From positions 1 through 64,000 of the forward strand of contig CALXRU010000009.1 of NCBI GenBank assembly GCA_944390935.1: a stretch of DNA of 64,000 nucleotides, read 5' to 3'. Both the position numbers and the translations under genes were made by a program. This stretch comes from Acidaminococcaceae bacterium. GTDB taxonomy: Bacteria; Bacillota; Negativicutes; Acidaminococcales; Acidaminococcaceae. Positions 33,577 through 43,289 of this stretch are shown here, piece after piece (within the stretch, counting starts at the first letter, position 1; every line of letters begins with the position of its first letter). Below the pieces are notes generated by a model. It had not been told where the DNA came from, searched no databases, and saw nothing but the letters and a program-made list of their open reading frames with translations.

Positions 33577-35976
33577 TCAGAACTGGCCGCCGAAGCTGAA
33601 GTGGAACATGCCGCCGTCGTCGCCCCAGCCGTAATCCAGTTTAACCGGGCCGAGCGGGGAGTTGATGCGCAAACCTGCACCGATACTGTTCTTAATCAGG
33701 CCGAGGTCAAATTCGTCCTCAAAGCGTTTATCCCAGGCATAGCCGTTATCGGTAAAGAGTACGCCCTGTACTTTTTTGATAATCGGGAAGCGGTATTCCA
33801 AAGTAGCTTTTAACATACTGTTGCCGCGGAACTGGTCGTCCTCGTAGCCGCGCAGGGTATCACTGCCGCCCATTGAGAAGCGCTGGCTCAAAGGCATGTC
33901 GCCGTCAGCCCAGCCTGCGCCAAGATTCAGCGCCCAGACGCTTTCACCGCCGGCACGGTAGTAATAACGCCAGTCGGCAGTAAATTTGGTGAAGTCAAAG
34001 TCGCCGCCAAGACCGGCCCATTCTACGCTGTAACCAATACGTTTGCCTTCGTGCGGGTCGTAAATGTTATCGCGCGAATCGAATACACGGCCTAAAGTAA
34101 TACTGCGGGTTGTACCGAAGTTTTCTTCACGGCGTTCTCTATAATCACTGGGATAATAGTCATGCCAATAAGGATTATCTTTGTCAAAAACAGGTTCATA
34201 GTATTGATCTTTATCATGCTCATAGCCATCTGCCATGCCTTCATAGCTATCGTCGCGGTTTTTCAGCGTTACATAGTTACTGATAAATTCGTTGTCCGTC
34301 CTGCGGCTGAAGGTTAATTCCTGGCCGCGGCGCTTTTTATCGTAACGCGCAATCTCATGTGCGTCGATGTCGTAGTCTGCATATTCGTTGGTAACATCGT
34401 ACAACATTAAGGTTGCTTTGGTTTCTTTATCGTCAATCCACGGTTTTACATAAGTAAATTCGTAGTTCTTTTCATCTTCGCCGCCGAACTCCCAGCGTAC
34501 GTTCACGCTGTCGCCCGTGCCGCGGAAGTTTCTGTCGCCGACGGAAACCATGCCGATAAAGCCGTCAGCATTGCTGTAACCTGCGCCGATGCCAAAAGTA
34601 CCGGTGTTCATTTCCACAACGGTAATTTCAATTTCAACGCCGTTCGGTTCCTGGCCCGGGTTCAGCTTAATGTTAACGTCTTCAAAATAACCGAGGTTAT
34701 AAATGCGCTGCATGCTGCGGCGTGCGTCCTTGGCATTGAACGGCTCGCCCTTTTTCAGCTTCATTTCGCGGGTAATAACATAGTCTTTGGTTTTTACATT
34801 GCCTTTAACCTTAAAGTCTTCAACAATGCCTTCGTTAACTAAAAGCAAAAGTGTTCCGTCAGGCAGCATGCGGATATCCGCCACGCGCGCGAGGATATAG
34901 CCCTGCTTGTTGTATTCTGCTTCAAGGCGCTGCACTTTTATGTTAACGTCTTTAATATTAATGATTTCGTCTTTCGGCAAATCAAGGATTTTTTCGATTT
35001 CGGAATCGGAAATTTTGGTGTTGCCTTCTACTTCCAGCTGTTTATAAACAGGGTTTTCCAGCACATGGTAAACCAGCTGCACGCCTTCCGGAACTTTGAT
35101 AAATTCCGGCTGCAAATCATAATACCAGCCCAGGCCGTAAATGGCATGCAGGTCTTTGGCAAGGCCTTCCTGCGTCAGTTCCATGCCCGGTTTGGTGGTA
35201 ATAACCGCTTCAATATCTTCGGCTTTGGTTACTTTGTTGCCGGTAACGCTGATTTTGGTAATCAGCTGTCCGATATATGGAGCAGCCGGTTCGCTGGCGC
35301 GCTGCTGCTGAGCAATAGGCATGTTCAATACCGGCTCCTGCGAAACGGCATTGGTCTGCGCGTTCTGCTGCACAGCTTCCTGTGCCGTACGCTGCTGCTC
35401 TACTTCAGCTTCCCATTTCTGGCGTTCTTCCATCGTCATCGGGCGCAGGCTGCCGTCGGCTTCGCGCACCATGGGCTCTTTCAGCTCGCCATCTTCCCCT
35501 GCGGTAATCTGGCCGTCGCCTTCATCGGTAACAACGGCTTCGTCCTGCACCTGTGCAGCGCCGCTGTCCTGCGTTTCAGCAGTTTCCTGCTGTGCTGCGT
35601 CCGGTGCTTCCACACCGCTGCCGCCTTCACGCACAACGCCCTTGCCGGGGACAATTTCCACAATCCTGCCGCTGCCGGATTTGCCGCCGCTTTTGTAATT
35701 GGGGTCAGAGATATCCTCGGACGGTTTATTGTGCATATAATAAGTATACTTGCCGTCTTTGCCCTTTTTCGGGAAGGATTTGCCTTCTTTTTCCTGAGCT
35801 TCGCGCATCTGTTCCAGCGCTTTCTGGCTGACAATCTGTTCCTTGCCGCCGATGGTCATCGTCTGGTTGGCAACAACGTCAGCTGCGGAATTGTTCTGTT
35901 CCGCCGCCCATACCGGCACTGCCATCAGCATGGCCGCCAGGCTTAAGGACAACTGTGCATACTTTCTCTTGTTCAT
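33577..35976 (-). CDS. bamA: Outer-membrane assembly factor BamA
   Basis: The 799-residue Omp85 protein inserts beta-barrels. A signal peptide (1-25) is followed by a long polar extension (about 30-233, rich in Gln, Glu, Gly) that ordinary BamA lacks, then about three POTRA domains (ISVTGNKVTKAEDI from 242, LEVEGNTKISDSEI, FKVKGNVKTKDYVI) and the 16-strand barrel. The lid-loop motif appears as TLRGYEDDQF and the C-terminus ends in Phe (FHFSFGGQF). An acidic, Tyr-rich extracellular loop is seen near 590-625. Confidence 0.95.
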   Translation of the reverse strand: MNKRKYAQLSLSLAAMLMAVPVWAAEQNNSAADVVANQTMTIGGKEQIVSQKALEQMREAQEKEGKSFPKKGKDGKYTYYMHNKPSEDISDPNYKSGGKSGSGRIVEIVPGKGVVREGGSGVEAPDAAQQETAETQDSGAAQVQDEAVVTDEGDGQITAGEDGELKEPMVREADGSLRPMTMEERQKWEAEVEQQRTAQEAVQQNAQTNAVSQEPVLNMPIAQQQRASEPAAPYIGQLITKISVTGNKVTKAEDIEAVITTKPGMELTQEGLAKDLHAIYGLGWYYDLQPEFIKVPEGVQLVYHVLENPVYKQLEVEGNTKISDSEIEKILDLPKDEIINIKDVNIKVQRLEAEYNKQGYILARVADIRMLPDGTLLLLVNEGIVEDFKVKGNVKTKDYVITREMKLKKGEPFNAKDARRSMQRIYNLGYFEDVNIKLNPGQEPNGVEIEITVVEMNTGTFGIGAGYSNADGFIGMVSVGDRNFRGTGDSVNVRWEFGGEDEKNYEFTYVKPWIDDKETKATLMLYDVTNEYADYDIDAHEIARYDKKRRGQELTFSRRTDNEFISNYVTLKNRDDSYEGMADGYEHDKDQYYEPVFDKDNPYWHDYYPSDYRERREENFGTTRSITLGRVFDSRDNIYDPHEGKRIGYSVEWAGLGGDFDFTKFTADWRYYYRAGGESVWALNLGAGWADGDMPLSQRFSMGGSDTLRGYEDDQFRGNSMLKATLEYRFPIIKKVQGVLFTDNGYAWDKRFEDEFDLGLIKNSIGAGLRINSPLGPVKLDYGWGDDGGMFHFSFGGQF

Positions 35977-35991
35977 TCAAATCCTCCCTGC

Positions 35992-36468
35992 TTAATCAGC
36001 ATCCTGCAGAACCTGCCTGCCAGTCCTGACAAGCTGCTGCATATCTTCTTCAGCTAAATAATTTTTATAACTGGTATTGCTGTTTATATTTTGCTCAGCC
36101 GGCGCCGTCTGTTTAATTTCCGGTTCCGGTTGGGTAGTAACTGTTTGCTGCGGCACTGCTGCCTTTTGTTTTTGTGCGGGCGCAACCGCGGCTGCCGCCG
36201 GGATGTTTAGCGCTTCATCGTGCGAAACGCCTGCATATAACCAGCCGCCGTAACCTGCCAGCACTAAAAGCACCGCCAGTATCGCCGCCAGTTTCTGCCT
36301 GTTCCATACGCTTACAAGCCCGCGCTTTTCGCGCAGATAGCGGATGGATGCCTCCGCCAGCATCAAATCAAGCTCGCCCCGCAAGCCGTTGTTTTTGCGG
36401 AAGCTCTGCTGGGCATTGTCCAGGCTGCATTTCACATCGTCTATATTATCGTAAATGTCTTTTGCCAC
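35992..36468 (-). CDS. Single-pass membrane protein of unknown function
   Basis: About 158 residues. GTG at 36468 is preferred because AAGGAG lies 8 bases upstream. Residues 1-58 are a charged helical cytoplasmic part, about 60-80 a membrane helix (LAAILAVLLVLAGYGGWLY), then a Pro, Gln, Ala-rich periplasmic linker and a short C-terminal helix. It is the first gene of a likely unit with bamA (15-base gap). No named domain is recognised. Confidence 0.7.
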   Translation of the reverse strand: MAKDIYDNIDDVKCSLDNAQQSFRKNNGLRGELDLMLAEASIRYLREKRGLVSVWNRQKLAAILAVLLVLAGYGGWLYAGVSHDEALNIPAAAAVAPAQKQKAAVPQQTVTTQPEPEIKQTAPAEQNINSNTSYKNYLAEEDMQQLVRTGRQVLQDAD

Positions 36469-36544
36469 CGCCAAAACTCCTTCCTGCACAGACTAATTGA
36501 ATATATAATCCGTTTTTTCAGGATATTTTATCATGGCAAAATTT

Positions 36545-36572
36545 ATTATATTTTCCCATATTTCAACAATAA
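36545..36572 (-). promoter_or_regulatory. Candidate promoter of the bamA unit
   Basis: Minus strand TTATTG (36567-36572), 16 bases, TATAAT (36545-36550), in the AT-rich gap downstream of the sigma factor gene. Confidence 0.4.
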
Positions 36573-36619
36573 ATGCAATAATCCTGCGAAAAAAGTACAA
36601 CAGCACTGTTTTTCTTGCG

Positions 36620-37258
36620 TTAGCTTCTTTTTAAATCCGCAATAAAATGCGAAAGCATGCCGCGGATGCGTTTAACGCCGCGTTTTTGCAGGCGGTAGAT
36701 ATGCCCCTGGCTGACGTGGATGCTATCAGCCATATCGGCGGCGGTGCGGTCTTCAAGGTAAATACCCGTCAGCACCTGCTGCTCTTTTTCCGGCAGGCGG
36801 TGCAGCGCCTGCGCCACGCGGTCGGTCAGCATGCTTAACTCCGCTTCCTCAAAAGGCGTGCGCCCTGAAGAAGCCAGCACCTCTGCCCAGGCAACGCCCG
36901 CAGCGTTGGTATCGTCCAGCGAAAAGCTCCTGCTCTCGTCCTGCTGTAAAAAGTCCAGCATTCTGCCGCGGATACGGTGCATGGCAAACACGCTGAACGC
37001 CACACCGCGTTTATAGTCGTAGCGCTCTGCCGCTTCCAGCAGGCCCAGCATTCCCTCCTGCACCAGTTCCATTAACTGCGGCTCGGGCAGTTTAAACCCG
37101 GCCGCAATTTTAAACACCAGCGGCTGATAGGATGTCATTAACTTGTTATACGCCTCGCGGTCGCCTCCGGCATAAAGCTGCCACAGTTCCGTTTCTTCCT
37201 CGCGGGTAAGCAGCGGCGTTTTCTGCAGCTCTGCCAGATATTCCTTCAGCATGGGCAT
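36620..37258 (-). CDS. Sigma-70 family RNA polymerase sigma factor
   Basis: 212 residues, close in plan to sigma-28/SigF-type alternative factors. Region 2 spans about 40-105 (LVQEGMLGLLEAAERYDYKRG, then FAMHRIRGRMLDFL) and region 4 about 150-205 (LPEKEQQVLTGIYLEDRTAAD, HIYRLQKRGVKRI helix-turn-helix). A short poorly conserved middle replaces region 3. No anti-sigma gene is adjacent. It lies 39 bases after tamB inside the envelope cluster. Confidence 0.88.
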   Translation of the reverse strand: MPMLKEYLAELQKTPLLTREEETELWQLYAGGDREAYNKLMTSYQPLVFKIAAGFKLPEPQLMELVQEGMLGLLEAAERYDYKRGVAFSVFAMHRIRGRMLDFLQQDESRSFSLDDTNAAGVAWAEVLASSGRTPFEEAELSMLTDRVAQALHRLPEKEQQVLTGIYLEDRTAADMADSIHVSQGHIYRLQKRGVKRIRGMLSHFIADLKRS

Positions 37259-37297
37259 ACCTTCCTTAAAGTTTAGTCTGTTTATATTAAAACTTAC

Positions 37298-40200
37298 TTA
37301 AAATGTGATTTTATATTCCACGCCGTACCAGTCGTCCGTCGTGTCGTAATCCTTGTTGCGCTCGTAGTTGATACTCATATGGCGCGAGATATCGTACGAT
37401 GCAAAAATGCTTTCGTGCTCACTGTCGTCGCTGACGGTATAGCCAACCAGCAAATGGTCCGTCAGGTACTTGCTGACGAGCAGGTTGTACTGGTCCTTCT
37501 CGTCCTCGGTCAGCTCGCCGCTGTCCTGCACAAGGCTGTGGCCCGTGCGCAGGCGGCCGGAATAAATCATAAATTCATTCAGCCCCAGCGTCTGCTTGAA
37601 GATTTCTTCAACGTCGCCCAGCACCGTCATTTCCAGCCCGACCGTCATCAGGTTCTGGAAGTCGTCCTGCGTTACGCCCTGGTCCGTGCCGGTTACTTCG
37701 CGCTGCAAGGTCAGCATCTTGATAATCTGGTCCTTCGTCAGCGACGGGTCGCTGCGCAGCACCATGTTCATCTGCTCCAGCGGGCCTGTTACGCGCAGGA
37801 AAATATCATAACGCCTGAACCGCGCCGTTGCGTCAAGGTTAACCGTCGGCAGAATCTCGCCCGGCACCGGCCACGCCACGGAAGCGTTGTGGATTTCAAA
37901 CGGTGTGCGCAGATAGGTAATGGTGCCCCTGTCTGCCTTCACGTTACCATCTATATTAGTATACACTGTACTGCCCGTTACATGCAATCCTCCGGACAGC
38001 CACAAATCATACAAATATTTGTTGTACAGGTGGATTTTCGGTCCCAGCGTTACTTTAACATCCAGCCCATAATTGCTGCTGCCTTCGGAAATTTCCGGTA
38101 TCGTCGGCATGTTGACCAGCACATCATCCAGCTGGATATCAGCCTGAATGAACGGGCGATAGCCAACGCCGCCAAGGCGGCTGCCTGCTTCCGTATTGGT
38201 GCGCATAAAGTAGCGCTGCGGGCTGATGCCTGCCGTGCCGTTGATGCGCCCGCTAAAGATTTCGGAAGCAAATTCCGCATCTTTAAACGTGGTATTAATA
38301 ACGTAGGTTTTATCTTCATCCGCACGCAGTGCGTAGTTGCCGGAAGCCGTTACCGTGCCCTTGCCCATCTGCATGGAAAATTCCCTGAGCGTGATTTCGT
38401 TGCCGGTAAATGCCACGTCCAGATTGATATTGTCAAAAATTGTATAAGCGTCGCGCAATTTCAGCGAGCCGCCGTGCATCAGCAATTCGCCGTAAACCAG
38501 CGGTTCTTCCAGCGTGCCGGACAGCGTTACCGAGCCGAGCGTTTCGCCCACACCCCACTCAACCATCGGCGTTAAAAGATGCAAGAGGCCAAGGCGCGCG
38601 TTATCAAGGTTCACCCTGATGTTCATCGCGGCTGCCGGGTTGCGGCGTGCCTCCTTGCTGCGCAGCAAATCAAGCGGCATATCGCCGGATGCGGTCAGCT
38701 TGTAAATATCTTTATTCAGCTGTGCATGGTCCAGCTTCAAGGTGTCATCGGCAAGGCTCATCTGCACCGTCAGGGCGTCAAAGCCGATGCCTTCCACAGA
38801 ACCGTCAAGAAGTTCCAGCCTTGCCGTGCCATGCGGGTTATCAAGGCTGCCCGTCAAATCAACAGCCATGTCAATTTTGCCGCCGACAGCCAGGTCGTAA
38901 TCCAGCAGCGCCGGTACAATCGCCGGGTTGGCGTTATAAGCGCGCGCTTTCAGGCTTAACGAATGGTCGCGCAGGTTAACCCAGCCGCCTGCCGTTAAGC
39001 TGCCGGCTGCTGCTTCGGCCTCCGTGCCCTTGCTTTCTTCGGGCACGCTTTCTTTAAGTTCCAGCTCGTCAAAATTCAGCACGCCTTTTTGCAGACGGCC
39101 TTTAAAGCGCATGGAGTCGTAACTTACGTCCTTCACCTTAATGTCGGACACGCGCATATCGGCAAATACGCCCTTGTCCTTACCGCCGATAACCAGGCGG
39201 CCGTCCGCCGTACCGTCGATATCAAGGTCAACCTTCGCCATTTTCATGATGGAGCGCAGGTTGCCGTACATAAATTCAACGTCACCGGTAATATCTTGTT
39301 CAACAGCGTCCAGCGTCAGCTCAGCGGCAAACATGCCGTCCGGCGACTGCTCAAACGATGCTTCCACATGGTTGTTGCGCTGCCCGTCCGCCGTCAGCGT
39401 GCCGAGGATGTTTTTCAGTTCCTCGCCGTTAATCAGCACGGAATCACTGTTGATACTGCCGTCAAAACGCGGCTGCACCAGCGTACCCGTCAGGCTTCCG
39501 TGCGCACTGACAAAGCCGTCCAAATCGACTGTTTCGTCCCTGATGGGCAGGGTGCTTAAATCCATATCGGTAATGTCTACCGTAAAGTCAAGGTTCTGTG
39601 CCGCGTCCATCGTTCCGCTTAACGAAGCTTCCGTGGACAGCGCCTTAATATAACCGTCGGTCAGGCGCACGCTGCCGTCCGGCGCATAATAATACGCAGC
39701 GCTGATGCGGTCTATCAAAAAGCCCTCCGCGCTGCCGTCGGTCAGCATAACGCTGCCTTCAACCGAAGGCGCTGACAACGGGCCCATAATGCTTATTTCG
39801 TTGTCGATGTTGCCGGTCAGCTTAACGTCCGGCGCAGCAACTGCCACCAAAGGCTCGGCGCGTATGCCGCTGGTGCTTACGGTAAGCCCCAGCACCGGCT
39901 CTGCACCGCCGATATCGACATAGCCGTTAACAAGGTTGTAACCCTGTTCCATCGTCAGCTTGTAATCGGTCAGGCTCACCACGCTGTCGGTCATTTCAAT
40001 TTCGCCGTGCGCTTCGGGGAACACCAGCCCCATCAGGTGAATGTTCTTAACCTGCGTGTTGGCGTAAAAATCAACACCGTTCAAATCGCCGTTAAAGCGG
40101 AAACCGGCCGTTGCCGTACCGCTGCCGTTCTGCCCTGCGGCGGCAAAAAAGCTGTCCAGCGGGAAGTCAACCATGCGCCCGCTGCCGCTGAAGCTGCCGT

Positions 40201-41584
40201 CGAACGCAGCCTTGCCCGTCATGTTGAACGCGCCCTTATCACCGGCAAACGCCGCAAATTTTTCAATAATAACATCGCTGCCGCTGACTTCCACCTCAAA
40301 ATCAACATCCGTCATCAGCAAATCGCGCCAGCCGAGGTGCTTCATATTGCCCGCCACGGTCAGCGCCGTTTCGCCCTTCACGCCGGTCTGCCCGTTAATT
40401 GCCAAAAGGCCGTCCAGCGCAATGGTGTCCTGCGGGCGCTCCGGCAGCACAAAATCCTTAATGCCGTCTGCGTTCAGCACGGCAAAAATTTCGCCGCTGT
40501 TGATATTATATTCACCGTCAAGGCGCAGGTGCCCGTTAGCAAGGTCAACGCCCGCCTCATCAAGCATAACGCGGCTTTCCACTACCGTAAACGGCAGGCG
40601 CAAATCGGCCAGCTTTTCGCCGTTCAGCGCCAGCTCCTTCGCTGTCAGCTCGCCCTTACCCTGTATGTTTTCCAAATCGGCAAAATCAATATCACAGTCC
40701 AGCACCGCCGTGTTCTCGTCAACCGTCAGCGCCAGTCCTTCAACCAGCACGTCGCGGTCGGTAACTTCAAGCCCGCCTGCCAGCTTAACCGGCAGCGGCT
40801 CGCCGCCCAGCAGCGCTTCCGCGGATAACGCAATCTGTCCCTTGCCGCTCAATTTAGTGTTTTCGTCGTCGTTTTCCCAGATCAGGTTCAGCCCGTCAAC
40901 TTCGCCCGCAAAATTTTGGATGGGCGCATACGCCGCCGCAAAATCCGCAAACTCGGTCAAAGCAAACTTATCCGTTTTTAACGCCAGCTGCCCGTGCGCG
41001 TTGGTGTCAACCACGCCGGCAATTTTTAATTCGTCGCTGCCGTAGGAAACGGTGCCGTCAACAGCAAAATTCGGGTTGCCGCCGCCATCTACATCGGCGT
41101 TAACGCCAAAAGCCCAGCTGCCGTGCGGCGTTGCTACATGCACGGCGCCGTCCCGCACCGTTAAAAATCCGTAAAACGGCGTTTCCGAAGAATCAGACGG
41201 CTTCAAAAAGTCGCGCAGGTTCCACTCGTCCTGCTCGTTCATTTCCAGATACAGCTGCGGCCCGGTCAGGCTGACTTCGCTTAAAGCGCGGGCAGGCGCA
41301 ATAAAAGCCTTCAGCGGCGAAATCCCGAATTTCGCCTCCGGTATTTCGGCAATGCGCGCGCCGTCAACACCGCTTACCTTAACGCCGTAAGCGGTAAACT
41401 CCAACCTGCCGTTCCAGTCAAAACGCTCAACCGTTACAGTGCCGTTAATATAATTTTGCGACATGGTTTCCACCAGCTGCGGCACCTGCGCCAGATACTG
41501 CGGCGCGATAAATTTTACCGCCCACGCATACAGCGCTGCCGTCGCCAGCAAAACCAGCAAAAATATTTTGACAAGTCTATTCAT
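37298..41584 (-). CDS. tamB: TamB-type translocation and assembly module protein
   Basis: A 1428-residue AsmA-like bridge protein. It has an N-terminal membrane anchor (about 5-24), a very long repetitive beta-strand body that would form a hydrophobic groove spanning the periplasm, and the C-terminal TamB (DUF490) domain from about 1080 (IFDNINLDVAFTGNEITLRE; RFRRYDIFLRVTGPLEQMNM; SDPSLTKDQIIKML). TamB-family proteins move phospholipid to the outer membrane and help barrel assembly. No TamA-specific gene lies beside it, so BamA may serve as its partner. Confidence 0.95.
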   Translation of the reverse strand: MNRLVKIFLLVLLATAALYAWAVKFIAPQYLAQVPQLVETMSQNYINGTVTVERFDWNGRLEFTAYGVKVSGVDGARIAEIPEAKFGISPLKAFIAPARALSEVSLTGPQLYLEMNEQDEWNLRDFLKPSDSSETPFYGFLTVRDGAVHVATPHGSWAFGVNADVDGGGNPNFAVDGTVSYGSDELKIAGVVDTNAHGQLALKTDKFALTEFADFAAAYAPIQNFAGEVDGLNLIWENDDENTKLSGKGQIALSAEALLGGEPLPVKLAGGLEVTDRDVLVEGLALTVDENTAVLDCDIDFADLENIQGKGELTAKELALNGEKLADLRLPFTVVESRVMLDEAGVDLANGHLRLDGEYNINSGEIFAVLNADGIKDFVLPERPQDTIALDGLLAINGQTGVKGETALTVAGNMKHLGWRDLLMTDVDFEVEVSGSDVIIEKFAAFAGDKGAFNMTGKAAFDGSFSGSGRMVDFPLDSFFAAAGQNGSGTATAGFRFNGDLNGVDFYANTQVKNIHLMGLVFPEAHGEIEMTDSVVSLTDYKLTMEQGYNLVNGYVDIGGAEPVLGLTVSTSGIRAEPLVAVAAPDVKLTGNIDNEISIMGPLSAPSVEGSVMLTDGSAEGFLIDRISAAYYYAPDGSVRLTDGYIKALSTEASLSGTMDAAQNLDFTVDITDMDLSTLPIRDETVDLDGFVSAHGSLTGTLVQPRFDGSINSDSVLINGEELKNILGTLTADGQRNNHVEASFEQSPDGMFAAELTLDAVEQDITGDVEFMYGNLRSIMKMAKVDLDIDGTADGRLVIGGKDKGVFADMRVSDIKVKDVSYDSMRFKGRLQKGVLNFDELELKESVPEESKGTEAEAAAGSLTAGGWVNLRDHSLSLKARAYNANPAIVPALLDYDLAVGGKIDMAVDLTGSLDNPHGTARLELLDGSVEGIGFDALTVQMSLADDTLKLDHAQLNKDIYKLTASGDMPLDLLRSKEARRNPAAAMNIRVNLDNARLGLLHLLTPMVEWGVGETLGSVTLSGTLEEPLVYGELLMHGGSLKLRDAYTIFDNINLDVAFTGNEITLREFSMQMGKGTVTASGNYALRADEDKTYVINTTFKDAEFASEIFSGRINGTAGISPQRYFMRTNTEAGSRLGGVGYRPFIQADIQLDDVLVNMPTIPEISEGSSNYGLDVKVTLGPKIHLYNKYLYDLWLSGGLHVTGSTVYTNIDGNVKADRGTITYLRTPFEIHNASVAWPVPGEILPTVNLDATARFRRYDIFLRVTGPLEQMNMVLRSDPSLTKDQIIKMLTLQREVTGTDQGVTQDDFQNLMTVGLEMTVLGDVEEIFKQTLGLNEFMIYSGRLRTGHSLVQDSGELTEDEKDQYNLLVSKYLTDHLLVGYTVSDDSEHESIFASYDISRHMSINYERNKDYDTTDDWYGVEYKITF

Positions 41585-41604
41585 AATCTGCCCCCGCAGA
41601 AAAA

Positions 41605-41610
41605 ATTATA
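41605..41610 (-). promoter_or_regulatory. Candidate -10 box of tamB
   Basis: TATAAT on the minus strand 20 bases before the tamB ATG; no clear -35 box. It lies after the tolC terminator, so tamB needs a promoter here. Confidence 0.35.
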
Positions 41611-41663
41611 CTTAACTTTTTATTTATTCTACGTTAAAAATAATCTTCCTGCCGTTTTTAAAC

Positions 41664-41707
41664 AGAAAAAGCACTGCACCTTAAATTTTACAAGATGCAA
41701 TGCTTTT
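41664..41707 (-). terminator. Terminator of tolC
   Basis: A 12-bp stem (41667-41678 with 41696-41707, one GT pair) followed on the minus strand by TTTTTC. Confidence 0.75.
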
Positions 41708-41723
41708 CAATGTTGTTTAATTT

Positions 41724-43193
41724 TTATTCTGCTGCCTGTTCCTGCGCAGTTTCAGCATTTGCTTCCGCTGCGGGCTGTTCGGCTACAGCCGCTTCGTTTT
41801 CTGCTGCGGCTTCCGCGTCAGCCGTTACGGCAGTATCTTCCACCGGTTCGGCAAAAGTGCGCGGTTCCGGCACGGGCACGCCCACACCCATGGAAGTGTT
41901 GAGCGCTGCTTTAGATGTATTGTAGTCATACAACGCCTTTACATAGTTGGTTTTGGCTTCCGTCAGGGCAACCTGCGCATCCATAACGTCGATGTTGGTG
42001 CCGACGCCGGCCTGATAACGTACCACTGCGATATGGTAATCTTCTTCGGCCTGTGCTACGGCAACCTGCGTGGTGCTGATGCGTTTTTCAGCCTCGCGCA
42101 TGCCAAGGTAATCGGTGCGCACTTCCAGTTCAACAGCGTCCTTAACCTGACGCTGGGTTTCTTTGGCTTTGGCCAGATTTTCCTGCGCCGCATGGATTTT
42201 CGACCAGGTTACGCCGCTGTCGAAAATGTTCATGCTGGCAGTTACGCCAACTGCCCAGTTTTCCCCATCATCACCGGGCCAATTTCTGCTAGACCAGTTG
42301 TTGCTAGCATTTGCATAAACCTTCGGCATATGCCCGCTGCGTGCAGTAACCAAAGCTGCTTCGGCAGCGTCAACGCCATATTCCGCCTGTTTCAGTTCCG
42401 GGCGGTGTTCTTCACTGTATGCAAGGCAGTAAGCCATGTCGTTATCGTAAGGCTCATACTGCAAGCTGTCTTTTAAAACTAAAGTTGTATCAAGCGGCGT
42501 TCCGATGATGTTGTTCAAGGTTGCTTCGGCAACATCGTAGCCGTTTTCCGCACTGATGAGGTCCTGCTTGGCGTTGGCAAGCTCAACTTCACTGCGCAGT
42601 ACGTCCGCACGGGCAACAATGCCGACATTGTACTGGGCAATTACGTTATCCAGATGCGCCTGCAAACGGTCAACGGATTCCTGGCACAGGGTTTTCATAT
42701 TGCCTGCGTCCAGCATGCTGAAATAACCGTTGGTAGCGGTTTCTTTCATTTCAATATAAGCCTGCTCCTCAGCGGAAAGCATACTGCGGTAATTAGCTTT
42801 GGCCTGGCCAATCTGGCCCTGCAGTTCACCGCCGGTAAAAAGCGGCAAAGATGCGGTAATGGAATTGCTGTGGCTGTTGCCAATGCCTTTGCTGTATCCA
42901 AGAATTGCGCCGGTAGTATCTCTAATCGGCTGATCTTCAGCATAGCCACCACGACCTGATTGATGGTTAATGCTGATGCTGATGCCGCGTGCGCTCTTGG
43001 CAGCACTGTAATCAGCCTTGGCTGCTTTTCTGTTATATTCAGCAATCTTTACATTCGGGTTGGTTAAAAGCGCTCTCTGAATGGTTTCGTCCAAATCCAG
43101 CTCCAGAGTAGCGGCAAAGACGGACTGGGAACACAGCACGGTCAACGCTGCCGTCAGCGCCAGTACGTTTTTGGCTTTTTTATAACTGAACAT
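41724..43193 (-). CDS. tolC: TolC family outer-membrane efflux protein
   Basis: 489 residues with the ATG at 43193, 7 bases after GGAGGT. A signal peptide (about 1-27, ending VFA) is followed by two OEP repeats of long helices and short strands (LDLDETIQRALLTNPNVKIAEYNRKA; LAYSEEHRPELKQAEYGVDAAE; YQAGVGTNIDVMDAQVALTEA), the trimeric channel-tunnel plan. The C-terminal tail is Ala and Glu rich. The gene has its own promoter and operator-like palindrome. Confidence 0.95.
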   Translation of the reverse strand: MFSYKKAKNVLALTAALTVLCSQSVFAATLELDLDETIQRALLTNPNVKIAEYNRKAAKADYSAAKSARGISISINHQSGRGGYAEDQPIRDTTGAILGYSKGIGNSHSNSITASLPLFTGGELQGQIGQAKANYRSMLSAEEQAYIEMKETATNGYFSMLDAGNMKTLCQESVDRLQAHLDNVIAQYNVGIVARADVLRSEVELANAKQDLISAENGYDVAEATLNNIIGTPLDTTLVLKDSLQYEPYDNDMAYCLAYSEEHRPELKQAEYGVDAAEAALVTARSGHMPKVYANASNNWSSRNWPGDDGENWAVGVTASMNIFDSGVTWSKIHAAQENLAKAKETQRQVKDAVELEVRTDYLGMREAEKRISTTQVAVAQAEEDYHIAVVRYQAGVGTNIDVMDAQVALTEAKTNYVKALYDYNTSKAALNTSMGVGVPVPEPRTFAEPVEDTAVTADAEAAAENEAAVAEQPAAEANAETAQEQAAE

Positions 43194-43209
43194 TTTGTTT
43201 ACCTCCAAT

Positions 43210-43230
43210 CATTGACTGATTAGTCAGTGC
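43210..43230. promoter_or_regulatory. TetR-type operator candidate upstream of tolC
   Basis: TGACT-AATC-AGTCA palindrome (minus-strand reading) located at the expected transcription start of the tolC promoter, the position of a repressor site. Sites of this form are common for TetR/AcrR repressors; no such gene is in the window. Confidence 0.5.
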
Positions 43231-43234
43231 TTAA

Positions 43235-43263
43235 ATTTTATATTTTTTATTTGCAAAAGTCAA
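43235..43263 (-). promoter_or_regulatory. Promoter of tolC
   Basis: Minus strand TTGACT (43258-43263), 17 bases, TAAAAT (43235-43240). Confidence 0.65.
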
Positions 43264-43289
43264 CTGCTTTTTCAAAAGTTAACAAATTT

